A stretch of 43,145 nt of DNA from contig QEFD01000234.1 of assembly GCA_003086435.1 (NCBI GenBank), positions 1 through 43,145 of the forward strand, given 5' to 3'. Below, one piece after another: positions 20,077-31,627 of this stretch. The position numbers and the translations under genes were made by a program. The notes beneath the pieces were generated by a model, which made no database searches, was not told the origin of the DNA, and saw only the letters and a list, made by a program, of their open reading frames with translations. The first letter of the stretch is position 1. Every line of letters begins with the position of its first letter. The stretch comes from Acidianus hospitalis (lineage in GTDB: Archaea; Thermoproteota; Thermoprotei_A; Sulfolobales; Sulfolobaceae).

Positions 20077-22377
20077 ATGAATAGAAAATTAGTTATAGTA
20101 CTATGGATAATAGGAGTTTTAATTGCTGTCCTATTATCTTCACAATCATCAAATTATCTAAATTATAATGAAAACACAACAATACCCTCCTCTTATCCTG
20201 CAGCAAAAGCCCAAGAACTACTTTCAGAATATTTTCACGGAGGAAACGTTAACAATTCTATCGACGTAGTTCTAATAAATTCCACTCCTCAAGAGGTTTA
20301 CAAGGCTGTAAAAATAATTGACGAAATAGACGGAGTTTGTAAAACTGAAAGTATAATAAATGCTTATCTAGCATATGATGAAATACTGGGCAAGGAAATA
20401 AATTATTCTGGATATAAGATAATTGAAGAGAATAAAGGAAATATATCCTCTCAAGAATTAAAAGAAGAAATATCTCAATATCTTCATATTCCCATTTACT
20501 ATACTTGCCTTTTTAATGTGTCTCCTCAAAACTTATTAACTAGAAATGAGACAGTCTTCTTCCTAATAACTCCTCCAGCACAATTCACATCAACTTATGA
20601 AGCAAAAAATGTTTCAGTAATTTTTGTTTACACAAAATACTGTCCAAATTATAACTTTAAGAATGGCACTTATCCGGATGGCGTAATTTCTTGTCAAATA
20701 CAAAGTAAACTAAGTAAGTGCGGTTTTAATAATTTTTACTTGACCGGGCCTGCTCCCTTAGTTCAAGAGTTGAGCAGCTCAGAAAGCCAGAGACAAGCAA
20801 TAACTTTTGCCTTAGTTTTTATAGCGCTTCTATTAATTACTGGAATATACTTTAGAAGCGTGATAGCTCCAATAATAACTCTTTCAATCATAGCCCTATC
20901 AGTAATTTTCGGGATGGCAATTGTAACTCTTGTAGGAAAATTCTATCATCCGGTTGATTTCCAGGTTATTGAACCAATGATTTCAGTACTTTTAGGTATA
21001 GGGACAGACTATAGTGTTTTCCTCCTAAGTAGGTTTAAAGAAGAACTGTCAAAAGGAAGGAATAAAGAAGAAGCAATGGAAATTTCTGTAAAAACGTCTG
21101 GAAAAGCAATATTAATAAGCGGAAGTGCTGTAACCCTAGTCTTCCTTTCCTTATCGTTTATTCCATATTTACATACATGGGGATTAACTATTGGTTTTTC
21201 AGTACCAATAACTGTATTAATTGCAGTAAGTTTATTACCAATAATATATGGAAAAATAGGAAGTAAAATCTTCTGGCCTTCTCATTTATCATTCTCTGAA
21301 AATAAATCACTTGGTAATATAGCTAGAATAACAATGAGAAAACCCAAGACTACTTTAGCAATTTCAGTAATTATAGGGCTAATAGCCTTAGCTTTCATAT
21401 TAAGTGTACCGTTATCATTAGATTTTACCTCAGGTTTACCTAACATACCTGCAGTGAAAGGATTAAAAATCCTAGAAAACGCGTTTGGACAATCGTTTGT
21501 AAATCCTGTCTTAATAGTTTTTAATGAATCGAAGACTGTTATGAATTCTACTTACGTCAATACCTCATTACTTATCCAAATAGCAAAGATAGAGGAAAAT
21601 ATCTCAAAGCTAAGCGGAGTAAAGCAGCTCATAGGCCCAGTACCTTGTAACTTTAACGGGACTATAACTCCAGAGATTTTAAACCAAATCAGAGAAAATC
21701 TAGGAACAAACAACAAGACCCTATTAGTTACAGTAATAATGAATTACGGGACTTACACACAACAAGCCCAAAAACTTGTATTAACTATTCAAAAAATTGT
21801 TAACCCTTATCATGGCTATGTTGGCGGAACAACTGCATCAGTGATAGATGCATTAGACTATTTATTACCATATTATGAGATGTTAATAATAATTTTACCA
21901 ATAATTTTAGTAATATCGTTAGCAGTCTTCTTAAGATCAATTAAAATCTCAATAGGTGCAGTAGGTACTATATTACTTAGTATAACTTTATCATTAGCAA
22001 TAATTTATTTGTTCTTTAGATCGGCTAACGGCATCCTATTCTTTATTCCGATTACAATATTCGTTCTAATGATAGGATTAGGTAATGATTATAGCATATT
22101 CATATTAACAAGAGTAAAAGAAGAAATAGAAAAGGAAAGAAGTATAGAAAGCATAGTAAGGGCAATTTCAATATCTGCGGGAGCAGTGACTGCTCTAGGC
22201 GTCATATTAGCGGCATCATTTGGAGTCCTAGCAATAGATCCTATAAAACCAATAGCAGAATTAGGAATAGGAATTGCAATAGCTGCTCTTCTCGATACTT
22301 TTATTATAAGAATATTTATATATCCTGCAATCTTAAAAATTGCATTAAAGTTAAACGAAACTATAAAGAGAAAATAA
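20077..22377 (+). CDS. MMPL/RND-superfamily membrane exporter
   Basis: The 766-residue protein has two similar halves. Each has one N-terminal membrane helix, a large extracytoplasmic domain with many N-glycosylation sequons (NxS/T), and a cluster of five further helices. Conserved proton-relay-type sequences occur in both halves: GIGTDYSVFLLSRFKEE near residue 308 and GLGNDYSIFILTRVKEE near residue 668. This is the MMPL subfamily, which exports lipids or other hydrophobic compounds in bacteria; in Sulfolobales a role in membrane lipid or small-molecule export is only an inference. It is monocistronic. Confidence 0.88.
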   Translation: MNRKLVIVLWIIGVLIAVLLSSQSSNYLNYNENTTIPSSYPAAKAQELLSEYFHGGNVNNSIDVVLINSTPQEVYKAVKIIDEIDGVCKTESIINAYLAYDEILGKEINYSGYKIIEENKGNISSQELKEEISQYLHIPIYYTCLFNVSPQNLLTRNETVFFLITPPAQFTSTYEAKNVSVIFVYTKYCPNYNFKNGTYPDGVISCQIQSKLSKCGFNNFYLTGPAPLVQELSSSESQRQAITFALVFIALLLITGIYFRSVIAPIITLSIIALSVIFGMAIVTLVGKFYHPVDFQVIEPMISVLLGIGTDYSVFLLSRFKEELSKGRNKEEAMEISVKTSGKAILISGSAVTLVFLSLSFIPYLHTWGLTIGFSVPITVLIAVSLLPIIYGKIGSKIFWPSHLSFSENKSLGNIARITMRKPKTTLAISVIIGLIALAFILSVPLSLDFTSGLPNIPAVKGLKILENAFGQSFVNPVLIVFNESKTVMNSTYVNTSLLIQIAKIEENISKLSGVKQLIGPVPCNFNGTITPEILNQIRENLGTNNKTLLVTVIMNYGTYTQQAQKLVLTIQKIVNPYHGYVGGTTASVIDALDYLLPYYEMLIIILPIILVISLAVFLRSIKISIGAVGTILLSITLSLAIIYLFFRSANGILFFIPITIFVLMIGLGNDYSIFILTRVKEEIEKERSIESIVRAISISAGAVTALGVILAASFGVLAIDPIKPIAELGIGIAIAALLDTFIIRIFIYPAILKIALKLNETIKRK

Positions 22378-22618
22378 CAAGTTTAATTGAAAATCCTTCT
22401 TCTCTTAATCTTTTTATTTCCTTCATAACATTGCCTTTCCTTTCCTTCCTTATCAATAGTTTTTCTCCAGAATCTAAATCATGAGATTTAAAATATTCCA
22501 CAAATTTCCTATTTTGTAACAAAATAATATAAACGTCATAACCGTCTTCTCTAAGTAATCTTTTAGCCTTAATTCTTTCTTCACGTGGAGCTTTTTTCCA
22601 GTTAATAAGCTTAACCAT
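22361..22618 (-). CDS. Small basic hypothetical protein
   Basis: 85 residues, very rich in Lys and Arg, with a predicted mixed alpha/beta fold (DGYDVYIILLQ...). No family is recognised. Its end overlaps the 3' end of the MMPL gene by 17 nt. It starts at ATG 22618, next to the repeat-rich spacer before the ParA-like gene. Confidence 0.55.
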   Translation of the reverse strand: MVKLINWKKAPREERIKAKRLLREDGYDVYIILLQNRKFVEYFKSHDLDSGEKLLIRKERKGNVMKEIKRLREEGFSIKLVIFSL

Positions 22619-22656
22619 ATGTGAGATTCTTTAGAATTCTTAAAAATACTTTCCAT

Positions 22657-22784
22657 AGGTTTAATTGTAAATTACTATATTCCTTTTTGAAGCTAGTATT
22701 ATTAAACTGAATAATACTGCTTAGGTTTACCCATCAATAAATCTTAATAATACTAGACATATTTCAATTAAATCATTAGGTTTA
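22657..22784 (+). repeat. Three direct copies of AGGTTTA
   Basis: AGGTTTA occurs at 22657-22663, 22723-22729 and 22778-22784, each preceded by TA or TT. The first and third are also followed by similar AT-rich sequence ending in ATTAC. They interleave with the inverted repeats in the same spacer. Confidence 0.45.
22693..22756. repeat. Inverted repeat array upstream of the ParA-like gene
   Basis: CTAGTATTATTAA (22693-22705) and its exact reverse complement TTAATAATACTAG (22744-22756) form a perfect 13-bp inverted repeat. A third half-site, AATAATACT (22710-22718), makes a 9-bp hairpin with the left copy. Three copies of one sequence between divergent genes suggest an operator or a partition site. 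Confidence 0.6.
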
Positions 22785-22832
22785 TATCATTACAAATAAA
22801 AATATATAGATACTAGCTTAACTTAAAATAAA

Positions 22833-23498
22833 ATGATTAGAATAACATTCGCTAGCCCCAAAGGCGGTGTGGGAAAATCCACAATAATTTATTACGTAAC
22901 TAAATTACTTAGTGACAAGTTCAAGACGCTTATAGTTGATTTAACTGATTCTGCAACACTAAGTAGGTTTTTCGGGATTCAGAACAATATACTTGCAGAC
23001 GATAATTACTTTGCTGATAAAGGAAACATAGGAGTGATCTCATTTTCTAGAATTTCAAATAATGATAACCTTAATTTAGAAAAAATTACACTAAAATATG
23101 AGGAAATTTTAGTTGACTATAGCCTTATTTTAGTTGAATACCCAATTCATTTTTATTCAAAATCGATAAAAATAGAATACGAAATCTTTAATTCCTTATC
23201 AAAAACTAAAAATTACATATTTAGTGTTACTATCCCACAAGATATAATAATAAAATCAACGTTAAATTATGCTTCTTCACTCATATCATACTTATCAAGC
23301 ATAAATAAGGATATTTATGATGAAGCTTTAATAATAAATATGATAAAAGACACCAAAATTAAAAATATAACTAATTATCATAACAATGTATTTAGCATAA
23401 AATTCAATTATGATTTAATATTTAAGGGATTCTATAACGTCGACCCTCCAGATGATTTTTTGCAAATCTCAAAATTTATAGAAAATTTGATAGAATAA
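22833..23498 (+). CDS. Orphan ParA/MinD-like ATPase
   Basis: The 221-residue protein is a deviant-Walker ATPase. KGGVGKST at residues 10-17 has the signature lysine, [16 protein letters not shown] fits switch I, and LILVEYP fits a Walker B with Glu in place of the usual Asp. Homologues partition DNA (ParA/SegA) or position complexes. No SegB/ParB-like gene follows; arginine deiminase is next. The coding sequence is more AT-rich than the neighbours (Asn/Ile/Lys-rich), suggesting acquisition. A TATA-like ATATATAG lies about 27 nt before the ATG, and the inverted repeats lie just upstream. Chromosomal or plasmid-derived function is undetermined. Confidence 0.8.
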   Translation: MIRITFASPKGGVGKSTIIYYVTKLLSDKFKTLIVDLTDSATLSRFFGIQNNILADDNYFADKGNIGVISFSRISNNDNLNLEKITLKYEEILVDYSLILVEYPIHFYSKSIKIEYEIFNSLSKTKNYIFSVTIPQDIIIKSTLNYASSLISYLSSINKDIYDEALIINMIKDTKIKNITNYHNNVFSIKFNYDLIFKGFYNVDPPDDFLQISKFIENLIE

Positions 23499-23531
23499 TT
23501 CATTCTCTCAAATTAGATCGGAGTATTTTCG

Positions 23532-23540
23532 CTTTTATAT
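23532..23540 (+). promoter_or_regulatory. TATA box of arginine deiminase gene
   Basis: CTTTTATAT lies about 28 nt before the ATG at 23564. Confidence 0.5.
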
Positions 23541-23563
23541 ATTATAAACATAGATTATCTATA

Positions 23564-24817
23564 ATGCTTAGGATTACTTCAGAATGGTCAAAACTTAGGA
23601 CAGTACTTGTCCACGAACCTGGAATAGAAATGTTTTACGGAATCCTAGATCCAGATGCATTCCTTTACATGAGGAGGTTTAACGTAGAAAGAGCAATAAA
23701 TCAACACAAGCAAATGGTTAATAAATTAAAGGAAATGGGCATAGAAGTACTAAAAATAAAAGAATTAATTAACGAGAAAGCAAAAAGCGACAAGGAATTT
23801 AGGAAACTACTAGAGAAAATTGCTTTGAATTACATAAAATATGAAGGAGATGGAAAAGCAGAAGAAAACTTATCTAGAGTTAAAAAAGACCTGGAAAAAC
23901 TTGATTCAGATACTTTATTTAATATTATTTTACTTAATCCAACAGTGCTTTCTCATGAAGCATTAGGAACTAACGAGGCAGTAACTAGAATCCTTAACGA
24001 AGAGCCATTAGCTAATCTATATTTTACTAGAGATCAGGCTATAATTACAGATAAAGGAGTAGTAATAGGAAGAATGAGCAAAAGGATAAGAATGAGAGAA
24101 ACTGAAATAATAAAATTAGTATTCCAAGCTCTTTCTGAAAAGCCACTAAAGGAAATAAGCGAGCCAGCATTTTTAGAAGGAGGAGACTATATGCCTTTTA
24201 AGGATTTCGCGATTTTCGGAACTGGTGATAGAACTAGCATTTCAGGGATAATGCAGGCAATAGATTTTACAAACTTTAATGAGATCGTAATTGCGTATAA
24301 TCCAGAAATTGAGGAAACTGAAGATTACATGCTTACAATGCACCTAGATATGTATTTAAATTCACCTAAAGAGGGAGTAGTTATTAGTAACTCTACAATT
24401 TTAAGCAAAACTTTAGCTCATATATATGAAAGAAAAGAAAACGGAATCTCGCTGAAAGAAAGAACAAATCTTTTAGAATTCTTTAAAAAGAAAGGATACA
24501 GAATTCTTGAAATAAGCCTAGCAGAACAATTATCTTATGCAACAAACTTCCTTACTATAGAAAATGGTAGAATATTATCCCCTAAAGTTGTTAATAATAT
24601 GATAAACATTATGGAATATCTAGAAAGAAAAGGATATAACAATTTATTAAATAAAGTAAAAGAGGAATATAATAGGCATATTACAAATAAAGATTTCTTC
24701 CCTAATAGAAAAGATATAAAGGATGAAGGAATTGACTATGATGAGATTGACGTTTCAGAGCTCACAGGCGGCTTTGGTGGAATACATTGCATGACAATGC
24801 CAATAAAAAGAGGATAA
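23564..24817 (+). CDS. arcA: Arginine deiminase
   Basis: This 417-residue guanidino-modifying enzyme hydrolyses L-arginine to citrulline and ammonia. It begins with [15 protein letters not shown]. The active-site set is complete: FTRDQ, FLEGGD, MHLDMYL with the catalytic His, and the nucleophile Cys409 in [10 protein letters not shown]. Length matches bacterial deiminases (about 410). No ornithine carbamoyltransferase or carbamate kinase is adjacent, so it stands outside a classical arc operon. The ammonium transporter 650 nt downstream (opposite strand) may be related in function, but that is only proximity. Confidence 0.92.
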   Translation: MLRITSEWSKLRTVLVHEPGIEMFYGILDPDAFLYMRRFNVERAINQHKQMVNKLKEMGIEVLKIKELINEKAKSDKEFRKLLEKIALNYIKYEGDGKAEENLSRVKKDLEKLDSDTLFNIILLNPTVLSHEALGTNEAVTRILNEEPLANLYFTRDQAIITDKGVVIGRMSKRIRMRETEIIKLVFQALSEKPLKEISEPAFLEGGDYMPFKDFAIFGTGDRTSISGIMQAIDFTNFNEIVIAYNPEIEETEDYMLTMHLDMYLNSPKEGVVISNSTILSKTLAHIYERKENGISLKERTNLLEFFKKKGYRILEISLAEQLSYATNFLTIENGRILSPKVVNNMINIMEYLERKGYNNLLNKVKEEYNRHITNKDFFPNRKDIKDEGIDYDEIDVSELTGGFGGIHCMTMPIKRG

Positions 24818-24825
24818 TCAAAAAC

Positions 24826-25263
24826 TTGAGTTCCGAAAACTTAAGCAAATTAGTTATTAAGATAACGTCAATAACTGTACAAATATTATTAATTATAGGC
24901 TTAATAATAGTACTATTATATACAGTAACACAAACAATAGAGTCATTTCAAATAAGCCTAATAGATGTTGCCTCAATTATCTTAGAAAATTCTTTACTGA
25001 TCATTGTATTCCTAGAGGTTTACCTAAGTGTAGTAGACTTTTTCCACGGAAAAGGAAGGAGCGTAGTATACGTAATGGATGCTACATTATCTTTCGTCCT
25101 AAGAGAAATAATAATAGGAATACTTACAGGAAGTGTGACAGATATAGACCTATTAGCAATGAGTGGAGCAATAGGTATAATAGCTTCTGGAAGGTTTTTA
25201 TTGACAGGCAGGAATCTTAGGTTAATTAGAAGAAGAAAAGTAAATAAAGAGAGAAGTAAATAA
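24826..25263 (+). CDS. PsiE-like membrane protein
   Basis: About 145 residues with four predicted membrane helices: two long hydrophobic ones near the start, then one after FFHG and one around GAIGIIASGRFLL. It ends in a basic tail and resembles the phosphate-starvation-inducible PsiE family. I prefer the TTG at 24826, with an AGAGGATAA ribosome-site-like sequence before it; an in-frame ATG at 24787 would overlap arcA by 31 nt. It is probably co-transcribed with arcA. Function unknown. Confidence 0.7.
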   Translation: MSSENLSKLVIKITSITVQILLIIGLIIVLLYTVTQTIESFQISLIDVASIILENSLLIIVFLEVYLSVVDFFHGKGRSVVYVMDATLSFVLREIIIGILTGSVTDIDLLAMSGAIGIIASGRFLLTGRNLRLIRRRKVNKERSK

Positions 25264-25270
25264 AGTACAT

Positions 25271-25400
<130 letters not shown>

Positions 25401-25466
25401 TAAGGAAAAGAAAGAGGAGAAGAAGGAAGAAAAATATTAACAAAGAATTAATAAAAATTCTAGTTT

Positions 25467-26984
25467 TTATTTTCCTTCCTCTTTCTTTTTACTCGGTTCC
25501 TCTTCTACCTTCTCTGCCGCAGGCTTTTGTTCAGCTGGTAATGTTGCTAATAAGTCAGAGTAAGCCACTTCACCGTGCATTGCATAATCTCCAATCTGTA
25601 GCGTTTCTGGCGGAGCTCTTAATGGAATGAATAGCCCTATTAACTTCAATAAACCAAATGTAATTGCGAAATCATAAACGAATACTACTGCGGCAGCGAA
25701 AGCTTGTATGCCTAATTGATACCAATTACCATATAATGCTCCACGAAGAGTAGGATCCACATATACCGTAACGCTAGGATCAGCAAATACTCCTGTTAGC
25801 AAACCACCTACAATACCAGCAATTCCGTGTGTAGAAAATACTCCTAGAGTATCATCAACTTTTAGCTTAGGTTCTAGCTTATATAGAGACAACCACGGTA
25901 TAGAGCCAGAGGCTATACCTATAATTATGGAATATAGTCCATTAACGTAACCTGCAGCCGGCGTAATTGCGACTAAACCGGTTATTGCACCGCTAGTAGC
26001 TCCCACTAATGTAGGCTTCTTAAAGAAAGCCATATCCATTAGCATCCAAGTAACTGCACTTACCGCAGTAGCAATGTTGGTATTCAATACAGCTATTGCA
26101 GCATCAATAGTAGCTCCTCCAGGGTCACCTCCGTTAAATCCGTCCCAACCAAGCCAAATTAAGCCGGCTCCTGCTAATATTAGAGGCAGACTATGAGCTT
26201 CTAGTTTTCTCTCAGAAGCTAATCTAGGCCCTACAGCTAAAGCTGCAGCCAATGCTCCTACTCCGGCATCAACATGTATCACATAACCTCCACTGAAGTC
26301 TACTGCTCCTAATTGATTTAACCATCCTCCAGCAAATAACCAATATGCTACTGGGCTATATACTAATAAAGACCAGAATGGTACAAACACCATCCAGGCT
26401 TTAAAGTTCATTCTCTCTAATACACCGCCCGCAAGAAGGACTGGAGTTATTGCTGCAAAGACAAATTGGAAGAATATATAGGTCGACGTAGGAATATTGA
26501 GCATACTATTAGATGGACCATAAACTGTTTGAGAAGCTTCATAGGTTCCTGGCCATGCAGGTAATGGAGTTCCCAATATTCCATAACCATTTATAACTAA
26601 TGTCGGCTTTCCAAAGCCAAAATTATAACCTGCTATCATCCATACTACTAAAACTATAGCAAATGCGTAAAATACCATTAGTGCGCTATTTACAGCATAT
26701 TTTTTCTTAGACAATCCTGCATAATACAATGCTACTCCCGGCACGCTTTGCAAACCTACAAAAGTTGCCGCTGTTAGCATCCAGGCGTTACTACCTAAGC
26801 TTAGCCAAGACGGAACAGACGCTGGTGGATAGTCAGAAGTTCTATTTGCTAATGCCGCTATAGACTGATTTAATGATTGTATTTCTTGTGTAACATTAGT
26901 AGTTGAGGCAGATGTTATTATCATTAATAGAAATGGAATTACAAAAATACCTAAACTAATTATTTTTAGGTATTTCGTGTCCAT
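25467..26984 (-). CDS. amt: Ammonium transporter (Amt)
   Basis: The 505-residue membrane protein has a leading hydrophobic segment, an extracellular Asn/Ser-rich stretch (to about residue 55), then the 11-helix Amt core. [15 protein letters not shown], the twin pore histidines in [10 protein letters not shown] and [12 protein letters not shown], and the C-terminal GDYAMHGE are typical. The charged Glu/Lys/Pro tail is extended. No glnK (PII) gene is adjacent. The promoter has TTTATA (27006-27011) about 25 nt upstream, so the gene is leaderless and monocistronic. Confidence 0.93.
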   Translation of the reverse strand: MDTKYLKIISLGIFVIPFLLMIITSASTTNVTQEIQSLNQSIAALANRTSDYPPASVPSWLSLGSNAWMLTAATFVGLQSVPGVALYYAGLSKKKYAVNSALMVFYAFAIVLVVWMIAGYNFGFGKPTLVINGYGILGTPLPAWPGTYEASQTVYGPSNSMLNIPTSTYIFFQFVFAAITPVLLAGGVLERMNFKAWMVFVPFWSLLVYSPVAYWLFAGGWLNQLGAVDFSGGYVIHVDAGVGALAAALAVGPRLASERKLEAHSLPLILAGAGLIWLGWDGFNGGDPGGATIDAAIAVLNTNIATAVSAVTWMLMDMAFFKKPTLVGATSGAITGLVAITPAAGYVNGLYSIIIGIASGSIPWLSLYKLEPKLKVDDTLGVFSTHGIAGIVGGLLTGVFADPSVTVYVDPTLRGALYGNWYQLGIQAFAAAVVFVYDFAITFGLLKLIGLFIPLRAPPETLQIGDYAMHGEVAYSDLLATLPAEQKPAAEKVEEEPSKKKEEGK

Positions 26985-27005
26985 TCTCTATCAGACAAAA
27001 GAAAG

Positions 27006-27011
27006 TATAAA
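27006..27011 (-). promoter_or_regulatory. TATA box of amt
   Basis: On the minus strand TTTATA lies about 25 nt before the amt ATG at 26984. The rest of the 212-nt spacer to thrC is AT-rich, with no further feature seen. Confidence 0.5.
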
Positions 27012-27196
27012 CTGAATAAAAGCAATTCTAATAATCTGCATAAATACTTTTTAATAGTATATTCTATTTATTTAACACTTTGCTTTTCTCACATGCTAAA
27101 AGAAGGAAAAAATGTAAAAAGATTTCATTATATTCTCTTACTAGTATAATTCGTGTTTTATCCTATTTAAAGAATAAAAGATCTGTATATACATTT

Positions 27197-28210
27197 TTAT
27201 AGAACTTTCAAGCCATTACCAGTTAGCACTAAAACACTGAGACCTTCTGGCTTACTTTTCTTATATGCAGAGTAAACTGTTGCAGAACTATATTCTACAA
27301 GCAAACCTTTCCTTGCTAGTTCCTTCCAAGAGTCTAAAATTTCCTCGTCATTAACTACTATACAGTCACCATACTTTCTTATAACCTCTACCATCTCAGG
27401 TAAAAGGAAAGGATTAGTAGAAACTAATGCATCAGCAATAGACGTTACTTTCTCTGGCGGAGTATATTTTATTCCCTTGACTTTAGAACAAAGAGGCATT
27501 ACTTGCTCAGTTTGAACTGCTATTATATTAGGAATTTTGGGTATTATACCTTGATTAAACATATGCCTAAAACCTTCGAAAACTCCAAGTAATAAAGTAC
27601 CTGCAGATGTAGGCAAAAATACATTATCTGGAGCCCTCCAACCTAAATCCCTTACAATTTCATAAGCTAAAGATCTTATACCGTCTCTAAACTGAGGCTG
27701 AAGAACATGTGAAGCATAATAATAGGGAGAATTTTCAGCAGCCTTTGCTACTTCTTCCCTGCTTCCTTCAACTTTCACTACTTCTGCACCATAGCTTTCT
27801 ATTTGCTTTAACTTATTCCCTCTAGCGGTTGATGGAACAAATATTTTAACAAGCATTCCGGCAGCAGAACCATAGGCGGCAATAGAAGCTCCAGCGTTAC
27901 CAGAAGAATCCTCTGATATCGCCTTTATTCCATTCTCTGCTAAATACGAAATTAAAGTTACAGAACCTCTATCTTTGTAAGAGCCCGTAGGATTAAGAAA
28001 ATCCAATTTAAAATAGATTTCTCCATTTTTTATCATAGGCGTATTCCATTCTCCTAAAGAAATCCAAGACTTTATGTAAGGGAAATTATCTCTTAAGCTT
28101 TTAGAGAAAGGTAAATCTTCAACTTCAACTTTAAATGGACCTCCACATCTTTTACAACGCGATTCTAAGCCTTCCCTTTCTTTGCCACAACGCATGCAAA
28201 CTTGTTTCAT
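27197..28210 (-). CDS. thrC: Threonine synthase
   Basis: This 337-residue PLP enzyme converts O-phosphohomoserine to threonine. An N-terminal zinc ribbon has Cys at 5, 8, 19 and 22. [11 protein letters not shown] carries the PLP lysine, SSGNAG binds the substrate and cofactor, and [11 protein letters not shown] is the phosphate loop. The start is ATG 28210, placed 26 nt after the minus-strand TATA element; an in-frame upstream ATG at 28261 would add 17 unlikely residues. The start codon shares CATG with the divergent gene at 28209. Confidence 0.9.
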   Translation of the reverse strand: MKQVCMRCGKEREGLESRCKRCGGPFKVEVEDLPFSKSLRDNFPYIKSWISLGEWNTPMIKNGEIYFKLDFLNPTGSYKDRGSVTLISYLAENGIKAISEDSSGNAGASIAAYGSAAGMLVKIFVPSTARGNKLKQIESYGAEVVKVEGSREEVAKAAENSPYYYASHVLQPQFRDGIRSLAYEIVRDLGWRAPDNVFLPTSAGTLLLGVFEGFRHMFNQGIIPKIPNIIAVQTEQVMPLCSKVKGIKYTPPEKVTSIADALVSTNPFLLPEMVEVIRKYGDCIVVNDEEILDSWKELARKGLLVEYSSATVYSAYKKSKPEGLSVLVLTGNGLKVL

Positions 28211-28751
28211 GAAAAGAGATGAGGAAGAAAGTTTATTAATACTTGTGAGCGAAAAAGTCATTCCAATTTACGCCAAGGGATATTTCACCATAGCCAGAAA
28301 CGGTAAAGGATTGTTTATCTCAACTTTTTATTATTACGATAAGGAAGGATATTATGCCTCACTAGATAAGGAGAAAATCAAGGAAGAAAAGGAAAAATTG
28401 AAAGAAAATATGCAGTATTATCTCAATCAAGAAACTTTAAGGATTAACAGAAGGAGAGTAGATGAGAAAGTAAGCAAGGTAGAAATAAACTTGTTAAGCG
28501 TAAATTACCCTATGATAGATTTTTACATTACCTTTAAGGCAAGATTGAAGTTAGGATATAATTTGTATGAAGATATATATGAAAATGAAATTACTGAATA
28601 CCCATTCGAAGCAATTTACGTTTTTCCTGGAAAAATTCTGTCCGCAAAAATAAGAGGCAAAGTGAGTATCAAAGATAATATAGCAATAGTAAAAGTTAAG
28701 AAAGGCATGAAAACTGGTAAAAGAGAAATATTTGCGTTCAGAGTAATATAA
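28209..28751 (+). CDS. Hypothetical protein
   Basis: About 180 residues, rich in Lys, Glu and Tyr, with predicted beta strands and no membrane segment. No family is recognised. The ATG at 28209 overlaps the thrC start on the other strand. A GTG at 28245 is an alternative start that would resolve this overlap. No clear TATA box is seen before either. It lies next to the decayed integrase but has no mobile-element hallmark. Confidence 0.6.
   Translation: MKRDEEESLLILVSEKVIPIYAKGYFTIARNGKGLFISTFYYYDKEGYYASLDKEKIKEEKEKLKENMQYYLNQETLRINRRRVDEKVSKVEINLLSVNYPMIDFYITFKARLKLGYNLYEDIYENEITEYPFEAIYVFPGKILSAKIRGKVSIKDNIAIVKVKKGMKTGKREIFAFRVI
28232..28239 (-). promoter_or_regulatory. TATA box of thrC inside the divergent gene
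   Basis: Minus-strand TTAATAAA is centred about 26 nt before ATG 28210. It lies within the first codons of the divergent gene if that gene starts at 28209. Confidence 0.5.
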
Positions 28752-28877
28752 TCCGATACGAATTTTTGATTTTTACAGATCTGTGGAATTATTATCGTCT
28801 TCTTTCAATTCTATGCTTAGTATGATAATTAACAGCCGTTAAATAGCCCACGTGATAAATATAAATCGGCTAAAGGT

Positions 28878-29124
<247 letters not shown>

Positions 29125-29164
29125 ATTCTGTATCTTCTCTTAAAATATTTTAAAACTTTTTCTA

Positions 29165-29240
<76 letters not shown>

Positions 29241-29277
29241 TACGCTTTATTATTTACTCTTATTCTTAATATTTTTG

Positions 29278-29994
29278 ATGGCTAGTGATTACGTAATAGA
29301 GTTAATAGCAAAGAGGATTGCAGGCGACATAGTATGGAGCTCTAACATAGGTTTATCAATGAAAAAATGGAGGGAGATGTTCGGAATTTCTCAGTCTGAA
29401 CTTGCCAGAGTCCTTGGAATTTCACAAACAGTTATTGCAGATTACGAAAGAGGTAGAAGACAGCCTGGAAGTGCATTTGTAAAGAAATTTGTGCAAGGTT
29501 TAATAGAAATAGACGAAAGAAGAGGATTCAAGGTAATCTCAGAATTAAGTAAATCGTTCACTTTAAATTTTCCATTTATAATGGACATGAGAGATTTTGA
29601 AACTCCAATATGTTTTGATGAATTAACAATAGCAGTTGACGGAATTCCTTTAAACTCTACAATTAATCTAAAGAAGATTTACGGTTACGTTGTAGTAGAT
29701 AGTTTATCTGCAATTACCGCGTTAAGCGGAATGGAATTTTACCAGTTTTTATCCTTAGTTTTCAATAGAGTAATAGTTTTCACTAAAGTAACCAGTGGAA
29801 GATCGCCAATAATAGCGTTAAAAATTTCTCCAGTTAAGCCTGACGTAGTAGTACTTCATAAGCCTTTAAAAATGGATCCACTTTCTATAGATCTTGCAGA
29901 CAAGGAAGGAATAAACATCATAATCTCTACTAAGAGAAACGAGGAGGAATTAATTAAATCCCTTAGGACTCTTGTCCATTCAAAATCATTATAG
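29278..29994 (+). CDS. XRE-type archaeal transcriptional regulator
   Basis: The 238-residue protein has a helix-turn-helix of the Cro/C1 type ([20 protein letters not shown], then [11 protein letters not shown]) at about residues 35-68. A C-terminal domain of about 150 residues is typical of a conserved archaeal family of predicted regulators with unknown ligand. Start ATG 29278 is preferred to the TTG one codon earlier; TTTATTA about 28 nt upstream is the TATA box. Its 3' end overlaps the convergent NAC gene by 32 nt. Confidence 0.85.
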   Translation: MASDYVIELIAKRIAGDIVWSSNIGLSMKKWREMFGISQSELARVLGISQTVIADYERGRRQPGSAFVKKFVQGLIEIDERRGFKVISELSKSFTLNFPFIMDMRDFETPICFDELTIAVDGIPLNSTINLKKIYGYVVVDSLSAITALSGMEFYQFLSLVFNRVIVFTKVTSGRSPIIALKISPVKPDVVVLHKPLKMDPLSIDLADKEGINIIISTKRNEEELIKSLRTLVHSKSL

Positions 29995-30307
29995 CTTTTG
30001 CTATATCTCCATTAGCTTTAACTAAAGCTTCCCTTACCTCATTTTCTGGTTTTCCAGTTTGTTCCATGATGAATTTAACATCTTCATCCTTAATTTCTAC
30101 TTTCTGCTGTGCACCTTTCTTTTCAACTTTTGTCTCTCCTCCAGAGACTACTATTGCTTCTTGTCCAGCAAAACTAGTTTTCATCACCATTGGGGATTCT
30201 ATTATTATTATTTCGTCTGGAGTTTCTATTGTAACTCTCAACGCATCTATCTTCTCTGCTTTAATCCCCATCCTTTGAAGAGCTTTAAGATCTTTTGGAA
30301 CTTTCAT
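29963..30307 (-). CDS. nac: Nascent polypeptide-associated complex protein (archaeal NAC)
   Basis: The 114-residue protein has an N-terminal basic helix for ribosome contact ([20 protein letters not shown]), the NAC beta-barrel (about residues 20-60, with [12 protein letters not shown]), and a C-terminal UBA domain ([21 protein letters not shown], about 75-112). Archaeal NAC is a homodimer that binds nascent chains at the ribosome. Monocistronic, convergent with the XRE regulator. Confidence 0.93.
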   Translation of the reverse strand: MKVPKDLKALQRMGIKAEKIDALRVTIETPDEIIIIESPMVMKTSFAGQEAIVVSGGETKVEKKGAQQKVEIKDEDVKFIMEQTGKPENEVREALVKANGDIAKAIMILNGQES

Positions 30308-30361
30308 AATTTAATATTATATAGGACAAACTTATTATTTGCGGTTAACAATGTTTACCAA

Positions 30362-31623
<1,262 letters not shown>

Positions 31624-31627
<4 letters not shown>

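Noticed and set aside
22660..22832. C/D box sRNA or small gene in the spacer before the ParA-like gene
   Set aside because: No TGATGA...CTGA order and no long frame; the repeats explain the structure better.
28775..28784. Palindrome ACAGATCTGT after the 28209 gene
   Set aside because: A single 10-bp palindrome without a poly-T tract or second copy; likely chance.
30059..30361. N-terminal extension of the RNase J reading frame
   Set aside because: It crosses the NAC gene antisense and has no RNase J similarity; a TATA box and ATG at 30362 give a normal 421-residue enzyme.
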